DNA of 5,381 nt from Clostridiales bacterium (GTDB lineage: Bacteria; Bacillota; Sulfobacillia; UBA995; UBA9673): the NCBI GenBank assembly GCA_003541445.1, contig DPMO01000112.1, positions 1-5,381 on the forward strand. Reading direction: 5' to 3'. The notes below the pieces were generated by a model. It made no database searches. It was not told the DNA's origin and saw nothing but the letters and a program-made list of their open reading frames with translations. Below, one piece after another: positions 1 to 5,109 of this stretch (position 1 is its first letter; each line of letters starts with the position of its first letter). The translations under genes were made by a program, and so were the position numbers.

Positions 1-1106
1 ACCCCGAGGCACCGGAGCCTCCGCCACCGGCCCCCGCGCCGCCGGCCGTCCCGCCGCCCTCGGCGGCGGCCTCCTCGAGGAGCTTCTTTCTGACCTCGGC
101 CTTCACCCGGGCCAGCACCGGGCCCTGGGCGGCGAGGGCCAGCCGCATCTTCTGGATGACGTCCTTCGGTGAGAGCGCCTTGCCCACGGTGTTGGCCGGG
201 CACTGGTCCTGACAGCGCCCGCACCTGGTGCAGGCGTCGGTGTCGAAGAGGTCCTTCCAGGAGAACTCGTCGAGGCGCGAGGCGCCGAAGGTCTCGGTGT
301 TCTCGATGTCGACGAGGCTCAAGGCCCCCTTGCGGCCGAGGTTCCGCATGAACTGGTTCGCCGGCGAGGCCAGGACGTGGAAGAGCTTGGAGTAAGGCAT
401 GTAGGCGACAAGGCCCACGGCGAGGAGCATGTGGCCCCACCAGAGTCCGGCGTGCCACGCCTTCAGGCCCGGCGCCACACTCGCGGCCGCTGGCGCGAGG
501 CCCGCTCCGTCGAGGGCGGCCCCGGCCAGCCTGGCCAGGACCAGCCCCACCGGACTCCAGAGGGCCCACGGGTCGCCGGCCACGGCCATGCGCAGGCCCT
601 CGAGGAAGAACCCGCTGACCAGGACGACGAGGAGGCCGACGAGCACCACGGCATCGTCGGGCGTGTTGTCGAGCCGTGAAGGCCTCTGCACGTAGCGGCG
701 GAAGAGAGCGATGAGGATGCCGATGACCGCCAGCAGGCCGAAGAGGTCCAGGGCCAGCGAAAGCCAGAGGTAGAACGAGCCATAGAGGACCTGCAGCCCC
801 AGGTCGGCCTGGAGCATGACCACGGCCGTCCCGAAGGCCAGGACGAGGAACCCCCAGAAGATGAAGAGGTGCATGACTCCGGGGTAGGCTTCCTTCAGCA
901 CGGTGAGGTGGAGCAGGGTGTCGGCGAGAAGGGCCTTCAGCCGCTCCCACGGCCTGTCCCAGCGGACCTCCGGCCTTCCGAGCGACCAGCCCCGCCAGTG
1001 ACGGTAGAGGCCGTAGAGGAAAGCCGCGGCCCCGATGGCCACGAACAGGTACAGCCAGAGGTGCCCCGTGATGTTGAAGTAGACCTCGCGTGTGGGTAGC
1101 TGCATC
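1..1106 (-). CDS. Membrane-bound (Fe-S) oxidoreductase, NarI-like + HdrD-like, EMO type (partial, 3' end outside window)
   Basis: The reading frame is open from an ATG at 1106-1104 to the left edge, giving 368 codons and no stop. The N-terminal half is a heme b membrane domain like the nitrate reductase gamma subunit, with hydrophobic segments near residues 15-35, 78-98, 107-135, 152-171 and 217-237. Candidate heme ligands are H66, H79, H218, H225 and H243. Residues 292-303 read CTRCGRCQDQCP, a classic [4Fe-4S] motif of the HdrD/GlpC type. A Gly/Ala-rich linker (about 350-368) follows. In family members a second CxxCxxCxxxCP motif and cysteine-rich CCG domains come next, and these should lie outside the window. 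Proteins of this architecture include EtfAB:menaquinone oxidoreductases, which move electrons from reduced electron-transfer flavoprotein to menaquinone at the cytoplasmic membrane. The EMO assignment is inferred; another HdrD/DsrK-like partner is possible. A G-rich ribosome binding site (G6, then 6 nt) precedes the ATG. The gene is divergent from ylbJ. Confidence 0.85.
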
Positions 1107-1114
1107 CCTATCCC

Positions 1115-1120
1115 CCCGCG
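1115..1120 (-). promoter_or_regulatory. Poly-G ribosome binding site of the Fe-S oxidoreductase gene
   Basis: On the minus strand the sequence before the start is GGGGGG, ATAGGG, then ATG. The six-G run can pair with the CCUCC anti-SD partly through G-U pairs, at 6-nt spacing. The alcohol dehydrogenase gene has a very similar arrangement, which supports both start calls. Confidence 0.45.
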
Positions 1121-1146
1121 GCCCGCGTCCAGGACCTGACGCAGGC

Positions 1147-1185
1147 CTTTAGTGGACCGCTTCTACTTTCGTTAACAAATTTTCA
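1147..1185 (-). promoter_or_regulatory. AT-rich island, candidate promoter of the Fe-S oxidoreductase gene
   Basis: This is the clearest AT-rich stretch in the divergent intergenic region, around GTTAACAAATTTT. On the minus strand TTGTTA (plus-strand 1178-1173) matches four of six bases of a -35 box. The -10 candidate 17-18 nt downstream (CCACTA or CACTAA) is poor. The location fits a promoter, but the boxes are weak and this is tentative. Confidence 0.25.
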
Positions 1186-1189
1186 GGCT

Positions 1190-1232
1190 CCTCCGTGCGT
1201 CCCGTACGACTATTCGGTAGGACGCCCGGAGG
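1190..1232. repeat. 15-bp imperfect inverted repeat in the divergent intergenic region
   Basis: The left arm CCTCCG-T-GCGTCC-CG-TAC (1190-1207) pairs with the right arm GTA-GGACGC-C-CGGAGG (1217-1232). This gives 6 + 6 + 3 base pairs, with one mismatch (1196 against 1226), a two-base bulge (1203-1204) and a 9-nt loop. No T-run follows on either strand, so a standard terminator is unlikely. It lies between the AT-rich island and the TATACT box upstream of ylbJ, where an operator or a leader hairpin could sit. Confidence 0.55.
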
Positions 1233-1233
1233 C

Positions 1234-1261
1234 ATTTCACCCGGAACGGCCCGTATATACT
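1234..1261 (+). promoter_or_regulatory. Candidate ylbJ promoter (-10 TATACT)
   Basis: TATACT at 1256-1261 matches five of six bases of the sigma-A -10 consensus. The region 16 nt upstream (ATTTCA, 1234-1239) is only a three-of-six -35 match. In Bacillus subtilis ylbJ is transcribed by mother-cell sigma-E. The element here resembles the sigma-E -10 (CATACA) at four of six positions, so either sigma factor is possible. It lies about 55 nt before the chosen start. Confidence 0.3.
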
Positions 1262-1303
1262 TGCACGAGGCTCGGCGGCGCCACGGTGCCCGACCGCCGG
1301 ACC

Positions 1304-1310
1304 GGGAGGT
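1304..1310 (+). promoter_or_regulatory. Ribosome binding site deciding the ylbJ start
   Basis: GGGAGGT contains a full GGAGG core at 1305-1309, exactly 6 nt before GTG at 1316. This favours that GTG over the in-frame GTG at 1286, which has no comparable site. Confidence 0.75.
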
Positions 1311-1315
1311 CTGCC

Positions 1316-2557
1316 GTGCGGACGACCCAGGTCTACATCATGGCCGCTCTCGCGGCCGCCCTGACCCTCTCTCTGGTCTTCTTCCCGGACGCCTCCCTGG
1401 AGGCGGCCAAGTCGGGTCTCGACCTCTTCCTCTACGTCGTCTTCCCCTCGCTCCTCCCCTTCTTCATCCTCTCAGAGGTGATGCTGGGCCTCGGGGTGGT
1501 GCACTTCATCGGCGTCCTCTTCGAACCCCTCATGCGGCCCCTCTTCAGGGTCCCCGGAGAGGGTGCCTTCGCCCTGAGCATGGGCCTCGCCGCCGGCTAT
1601 CCGATGGACGCCGTCATCACCGCGCGCTTCAGGAAGATGAACCTCTGCAACCGGGTCGAGGGGGAGCGCCTGCTCGCCTTCACCAACACCGCCGACCCGC
1701 TCTTCATCCTGGGGGCGGTGGCCGTGGGCATGTTCTCCATGCCGGCTCTCGGAGGCGTCCTGGCCCTGGCGCACTACATGTCCGCCCTCGCCGTGGGGCT
1801 CGTCTTCCGCTACCACGGCCTCCGGACACCTCCGTCGAGCAGGGACAGGCCGCGCACGGGCCACATCGTGGTCAGGGCGGCGCGGGCCCTCGTCAAGCAG
1901 AGAGAAGAGGACGGCCGTCCGCTGGGGCGCCTCGTCGGGGACGCGGTCAACGACTCGGTCAAGACCCTCCTCATGATCTGCGGGTTCATCATGCTCTTCT
2001 CGGCCTTCGTGGCCATCGCCGAAAAGGTGGGGCTGGCCCGCTACGTCGGCTGGCCCTTCGAGGTGGTCTTCGCGCTTTTCGGCCTCAGCCCGGCCCTGGT
2101 GCCCGCGGCCGTGGCCGGCGTGCTGGAGATCGACCTCGGGACCATCGCCGCGAGCCGCGCGGCGGCCCCCTTCATCGAGCGGGCCCTCGTGGCCGGGGCC
2201 ATCATCGCCTGGAGCGGTCTCTCCGTCCACGGTCAGGTGGCCAGCGTCATCACGGGCACCGACATCAGGATGGGTCCTTTCGTTCTGGCCCGGGTGCTGC
2301 ACGCTGTCTTCGCGGCCCTCTTCACCTGGCTCCTCGTCCCGGTGATGCTCGGCCCGGCTCCCGTCCTGGAGCCGGGCGCGGGCGGGGCGCTCGGGTCCGC
2401 CTTTGTCGGCCCCGGGGCCTTCAGCCTGAATCTTGTCCGGGGGTTCGTTCTCGGGACCGGTATCCCGTGCCTCCTCGCCGCGGCGGGGGTCGTCGCCGCG
2501 GTCGTGAGCGGCATCGCCCTGCGCGCGGGGCGGCGGACCGGACGGAGGTACTTCTGA
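1316..2557 (+). CDS. ylbJ: Sporulation integral membrane protein YlbJ
   Basis: The protein is 413 residues from GTG 1316, close to Bacillus subtilis YlbJ (about 410). It is a polytopic inner-membrane protein of the nucleoside-recognition/Gate (PF07670) type. Family signatures seen are FPSLLPFFILSEVMLGLG with VHFIGVLFEPLMRPLFRVPG near the N-terminus, then MGLAAGYPMDA, FTNTADPLFILGAVAVG, the second Gate repeat around TLLMICGFIMLFSAF, LEIDLGT, and SGLSVHGQVASVITGTDIR. A hydrophilic cytoplasmic loop (roughly residues 168-205) separates the halves. In B. subtilis ylbJ belongs to the sigma-E regulon and is needed for heat-resistant spores; the transported substrate, if any, is unknown. Here it is monocistronic by layout, divergent from the Fe-S oxidoreductase and convergent with DUF1189. 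An alternative GTG at 1286 would add ten Arg-rich residues. The stop codon lies inside an 11-bp tandem duplication. Confidence 0.93.
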   Translation: MRTTQVYIMAALAAALTLSLVFFPDASLEAAKSGLDLFLYVVFPSLLPFFILSEVMLGLGVVHFIGVLFEPLMRPLFRVPGEGAFALSMGLAAGYPMDAVITARFRKMNLCNRVEGERLLAFTNTADPLFILGAVAVGMFSMPALGGVLALAHYMSALAVGLVFRYHGLRTPPSSRDRPRTGHIVVRAARALVKQREEDGRPLGRLVGDAVNDSVKTLLMICGFIMLFSAFVAIAEKVGLARYVGWPFEVVFALFGLSPALVPAAVAGVLEIDLGTIAASRAAAPFIERALVAGAIIAWSGLSVHGQVASVITGTDIRMGPFVLARVLHAVFAALFTWLLVPVMLGPAPVLEPGAGGALGSAFVGPGAFSLNLVRGFVLGTGIPCLLAAAGVVAAVVSGIALRAGRRTGRRYF

Positions 2558-2566
2558 GGTACTTCT
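2545..2566 (+). repeat. 11-bp perfect tandem duplication across the ylbJ stop
   Basis: GAGGTACTTCT occurs twice in direct succession (2545-2555 and 2556-2566). The ylbJ TGA stop (2555-2557) spans the junction. With only one copy the frame would continue one residue further (TCT) to a TAA, so the protein end changes by a single serine. This fits a recent slippage duplication with little coding effect. Confidence 0.85.
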
Positions 2567-2602
2567 CTTAAGGAAAGAAAAGACGACCACCGATTACAAA
2601 GA

Positions 2603-2618
2603 ACCGAACCTGTTCGGT
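2603..2618. repeat. Perfect 16-bp palindrome between convergent genes
   Basis: ACCGAAC-CT-GTTCGGT has perfect 7-bp arms around a 2-bp centre. The centre is too tight for a full-length RNA stem, and no T-run follows, so it looks more like a dimeric DNA-binding site than a terminator. It resembles the Gram-positive LexA box (CGAAC-N4-GTTCG) but has 2 rather than 4 central bases. Its location downstream of both genes argues against an ordinary operator role. Confidence 0.55.
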
Positions 2619-2692
2619 GCACAGGATACTGCTCACCACCAGGGCACGGACGATCAGGCAGAAGCCTCCCGTCGTGATCCCTTGTTCCCGGT

Positions 2693-3613
2693 CTACAGAA
2701 TCGGCGGACCCTTAGGCCTTTCTTCTTCCTCTTGCTTTTCCTCACGGTCCGGCCGGCCCTCTTCCCCGGCTCCTGGCCCGACGGTCGGTGGTCCGGCGCA
2801 CTGCGGTCCGGCCGCGGGCGGCCCGGCTGCGGCCGGTCCCGCGGCGGAGTCGCAAGAAGGCGCCGGCGGGAGGTGGGCCGTCCCGGCGATGGTGTAGACC
2901 AGGGCGCTGCCCCAGTAGAGGAGGCCGAAGAAGGCGATGTCCGCCTGGACCAGGACGCGCACGAAGCCCAGGATGACGGGCAGGGTCAAGGCGTGACAGG
3001 CCACCGTCCAGCTCTTCCCGAACTCGGTCGTGCGGCCGCGGGCGGCCGCGGCGATGAGGGCGGGGAAGGTCAAGAGGAGGGCGGCGAAGACCTTGCCCAG
3101 CAGGCTCCACGCCGCGCCGAGGACCGCCACCACCCGGCCCCACCCGGAGAAGCGACTGAGCAGGGCGACCACGTGGGCCCTCGAGAACGAGACGTCCGGC
3201 CCGAATTGCTCGGAGAAGACGAAGTCCTGCACCTGGCCCTGGTTCCGGATGATGACCCGGTCGGCGAGGACCAGGACGAAGTTCTCGCGGCCGGCGAGGA
3301 CCGAGCGGTCGGTGGCGCCGGTGGTGTCGATGATGGCCACCACCTTACCGTCACCTGTCGTGACGTGGTAGGGCATGGGTCCGTCGAACTCGAGGGTCCC
3401 GTCCACCATCCGGAAGTCCGGCCCCGCGGCGACGGCCTGGGCCGCCTCGTCGAGGGTGACGGCTATCAAGCGGCCCGCCCGCCACCCCTGGGTCAGGGCC
3501 AGAGGCAGGGAGACGACGAGGAGGTACAGGAGGGCCCTCGCCGCACCCTTCCTGACGAGCTCCCCGTACGCCGACGGTCTGAAGACGCTCAGGGCGATGT
3601 CCCTGAAAAGCAC
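2693..3613 (-). CDS. DUF1189 family membrane protein with Pro/Ala/Gly-rich tail
   Basis: The protein has 306 residues, starting at GTG 3613-3611 after a purine-rich SD (AGAGGAAGGAAGAA) and ending at TAG 2695-2693. The opening LFRDIALSVFRPSAYGELVR, the first membrane segment (26-43), a long extracytoplasmic region (44-148) containing the AIIDTTG motif (93-99), and three further membrane segments (about 160-190, 204-222, 226-245) fit DUF1189 (PF06691). That family is found mostly in Bacillota, has no established function and is usually about 260 residues. Residues 248-306 are extra: an AxGP-like repeat region (257-283) and then an acidic/basic stretch rich in Glu, Arg and Lys. The tail should be disordered and cytoplasmic. 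The gene is convergent with ylbJ and divergent from the alcohol dehydrogenase. Its function cannot be given beyond a membrane protein with a sensor-like outside domain. Confidence 0.85.
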   Translation of the reverse strand: MLFRDIALSVFRPSAYGELVRKGAARALLYLLVVSLPLALTQGWRAGRLIAVTLDEAAQAVAAGPDFRMVDGTLEFDGPMPYHVTTGDGKVVAIIDTTGATDRSVLAGRENFVLVLADRVIIRNQGQVQDFVFSEQFGPDVSFSRAHVVALLSRFSGWGRVVAVLGAAWSLLGKVFAALLLTFPALIAAAARGRTTEFGKSWTVACHALTLPVILGFVRVLVQADIAFFGLLYWGSALVYTIAGTAHLPPAPSCDSAAGPAAAGPPAAGPQCAGPPTVGPGAGEEGRPDREEKQEEEERPKGPPIL

Positions 3614-3674
3614 TTCTTCTTCCTTCCTCTCTCTCCGGGCTCTCCTCCGGGAGGCCTGCCTCGCTTCCCGGTGC

Positions 3675-3710
3675 GTTGTTCGTCCTGCACCGCGGTTGTT
3701 CCTGTATAAC
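3675..3710 (+). promoter_or_regulatory. Direct repeat GTTGTTC x2 next to a TATAAC -10-like box
   Basis: GTTGTTC occurs at 3675-3681 and 3695-3701, exactly 20 bp apart (two helical turns), and each copy is followed by CTG within a few bases. TATAAC at 3705-3710 matches five of six bases of a -10 box reading rightward, with no good -35. This arrangement fits a promoter with an activator site, which would give a leader of about 180 nt before the alcohol dehydrogenase. It is the most AT-rich spot between the two divergent genes. Function is inferred only. Confidence 0.3.
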
Positions 3711-3882
3711 GTTGGGCCGGTGCCGCCGGGCTCCCGCCGAGGACGCGCCCTGGTGGGTCATCCCTTCAGGCATGGGTCGGTGTCGTCTCCGGCCTGGACG
3801 GGTCCTCATCCAAGCCGCGGACAGGAACGCGCGGCCCGTCGTCTAATCACTGCCATAGAACGGCAGAACAGGTGCAAGCGTG

Positions 3883-3891
3883 AAGGGGGGG
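3883..3891 (+). promoter_or_regulatory. Poly-G ribosome binding site of the alcohol dehydrogenase gene
   Basis: AAGGGGGGG lies 6 nt before GTG 3898 and directly abuts ATG 3892. Only the GTG at 3898 has normal spacing, matching the G6-N6-start layout of the Fe-S oxidoreductase gene. The alternative GTG 3880 has its own weaker AGGTG site at 3870-3874, 5 nt upstream. Confidence 0.5.
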
Positions 3892-3897
3892 ATGCAC

Positions 3898-5055
3898 GTG
3901 CTGCCGGAGTACTACGACTTCCAGGTCAGGTCCCGCATCGTGGCCGGACCCGGGACGGCCTCCTCGTTCGGGAACGAGCTCGAGAGGTTCAAGGCCGAAA
4001 GGGCCTTCATCGTGACCGACGAGGTCGTCAGGGGACTCGGCTTCCTGGACCGGATAGAGGAGAGTCTCACCGCGGCGGGGCTGGAGACGGCCGGGGTGTT
4101 CGACGAGGTGCCGCCCAACTCGGAGTTCGGGGTGGTCATGCGGGCGGCCGAGGCCTGCCGCGAGGCCGGGGGCGACCTTCTCGTGGCCGTCGGGGGCGGG
4201 AGCGTCCTCGACACGGCCAAGGGGATGAACATCGTCCTCTCCCTGGGCGGAGAGATAGCGGACTACCAGGGCTTCGGCCTCATCAACGAGCCGCTCGGGC
4301 CCTTCGTGGCCGTGCCCACCACGGCCGGGACGGGCAGCGAGGTGACCGGCTATTCCGTCATCCGCGAGGAGGCCACGGAGAGCAAGCAGACCCTCGTCAG
4401 CCCCTATCTGGCCTCAGACCTGGCCGTGCTCGACCCGGAGCTGACCCTGTCCATGCCGCCGGGGCTCACCGCCTCCACCGGCCTCGACGCCCTCAGCCAC
4501 GCCGTGGAAGCCTATCTGTCGACCAACTGGCGCCCCGTGTCCGACGCTCTGGCCCTTCACGCCTGCCGCCTCATCGCCGAGTGGCTTCCGCGGGCGGTGG
4601 AGAGCGGTGACGACCTCGAGGCCCGCTACTGGATGCTCACGGCGGCCTGCGAGGCCGGCATGGCCTTCAGCTCGGCCATGGTCGGGTGCGTCCACGCCAT
4701 GGCCCACGCCGTCGGCGGCCTCTACGAGGTCCCTCACGGGCTGGCCAACGCCGTCCTGCTCGCCCCGGGGATGGAGTACAACCTGCCCGCGGCGGAAGGG
4801 CGCCTGGCCGACCTCGCCCGGGCCTTCGGGCTCGAACCGACGGGCGACGTCTCCGGGGACGCCCGGGCCGCCGTCGACTTCGTGCGTGAGTTCGTGGCCC
4901 GGGTGGGGCTTCCCACCCGGCTCCGCGAGGCCGGGGTCCCGGAGGAAGGTCTGGAGCGCATCGCTGAGGCGGCCTGCGTGGACGCCGCCGTCTACACCAA
5001 CCCCAGGGAGGCCACACCGGAAGAACTGCTCGAGGTCTTAAAGAAGGCCTACTAG
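3898..5055 (+). CDS. Iron-containing alcohol dehydrogenase (group III)
   Basis: The protein is 385 residues from GTG 3898, the usual length for this family. It should catalyse NAD(P)-dependent interconversion of an alcohol and an aldehyde or ketone in the cytoplasm; the substrate cannot be read. An N-terminal Rossmann-like domain carries GGGSVLDTAK (99-108), the nucleotide-binding signature, and PTTAGTGSE (140-148). The C-terminal helical domain supplies four metal ligands: D197 and H201 in GLDALSHAVEAY, H270 in HAMAHAVGG and H280 in VPHG. All are intact, so the enzyme should be active with Fe2+ or Zn2+. The start was chosen because family proteins often begin near LPEYY and the poly-G site fits; GTG 3880 or ATG 3892 would add 6 or 2 residues. 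It is followed 54 bp downstream by an SCP2-domain gene on the same strand, probably co-transcribed. The substrate could be a short-chain alcohol, a lipid-derived alcohol or a 1,3-diol. Confidence 0.93.
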   Translation: MLPEYYDFQVRSRIVAGPGTASSFGNELERFKAERAFIVTDEVVRGLGFLDRIEESLTAAGLETAGVFDEVPPNSEFGVVMRAAEACREAGGDLLVAVGGGSVLDTAKGMNIVLSLGGEIADYQGFGLINEPLGPFVAVPTTAGTGSEVTGYSVIREEATESKQTLVSPYLASDLAVLDPELTLSMPPGLTASTGLDALSHAVEAYLSTNWRPVSDALALHACRLIAEWLPRAVESGDDLEARYWMLTAACEAGMAFSSAMVGCVHAMAHAVGGLYEVPHGLANAVLLAPGMEYNLPAAEGRLADLARAFGLEPTGDVSGDARAAVDFVREFVARVGLPTRLREAGVPEEGLERIAEAACVDAAVYTNPREATPEELLEVLKKAY

Positions 5056-5061
5056 GTCGCG

Positions 5062-5090
5062 GGCCTGCCGCGCCGGCATGTCGGCAGGCC
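5062..5090 (+). repeat. 9-bp perfect hairpin between alcohol dehydrogenase and SCP2 genes
   Basis: GGCCTGCCG (5062-5070) and CGGCAGGCC (5082-5090) are perfect inverse complements around an 11-nt loop. There is no T-run; the sequence passes straight into the purine-rich SD of the next gene. It could be a weak terminator or attenuator, or a stem that protects the 3' end of the upstream message. Because it abuts the SD it could also affect translation of the SCP2 gene. Confidence 0.65.
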
Positions 5091-5100
5091 GGGGAGGAGG
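5091..5100 (+). promoter_or_regulatory. Strong ribosome binding site of the SCP2 gene
   Basis: GGGGAGGAGG contains AGGAGG at 5095-5100. It is 9 nt before ATG 5110 but directly adjacent to the in-frame ATG 5101, which favours 5110 as the start. Confidence 0.7.
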
Positions 5101-5109
5101 ATGAGACGA

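Larger units (their letters stand above)
3614..3897. other. Divergent intergenic region between DUF1189 and alcohol dehydrogenase genes
   Basis: About 284 bases with no supportable gene. Besides the TATAAC/direct-repeat element, it holds a CCTCC-G-GGAGG palindrome at 3644-3654, just upstream of the DUF1189 SD, and a small hairpin CTGCC-ATAGAAC-GGCAG at 3850-3866, upstream of the alcohol dehydrogenase. The open frames crossing it have atypical Arg-rich translations and are chance frames of high-GC DNA. Both outward promoters should lie here. Confidence 0.6.

Noticed and set aside
377..783. Open frames on both strands of about 90-106 codons inside the left gene
   Set aside because: The continuous minus-strand frame from 1106 to the edge encodes a coherent membrane and Fe-S protein. 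The smaller frames are its shadows.
1195..2571. A plus-strand open frame of 458 codons, longer than ylbJ itself
   Set aside because: Its translation is Arg/Gly/Pro-rich low-complexity without family motifs and overlaps ylbJ in another frame. YlbJ matches its family along the whole length, so this is a GC-rich shadow.
2603..2618. Palindrome as a LexA (SOS) box
   Set aside because: The Gram-positive box has four central bases between CGAAC and GTTCG, whereas this has two. It is also downstream of both flanking genes, with no SOS gene nearby.
2558..2692. A rho-independent terminator between ylbJ and DUF1189
   Set aside because: Only short stems (for example AGGC-AGAA-GCCT near 2657-2668) are seen and none is followed by a T-run on either strand.
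2732..3709. A plus-strand open frame of 325 codons opposite the DUF1189 gene
   Set aside because: The translation is a hydrophilic Glu/Asp/Arg/Gly-rich shadow with no motif. The minus-strand frame has clear DUF1189 membrane segments and the IDTTG motif.
3614..3897. A riboswitch or T-box leader for the alcohol dehydrogenase
   Set aside because: No conserved T-box core or recognisable riboswitch core was found. The only hairpin near the start has a 5-bp stem.
3375..4610. A plus-strand open frame of 411 codons running into the alcohol dehydrogenase
   Set aside because: It overlaps two well-supported genes in other frames and its translation is Arg-rich with no domain pattern.
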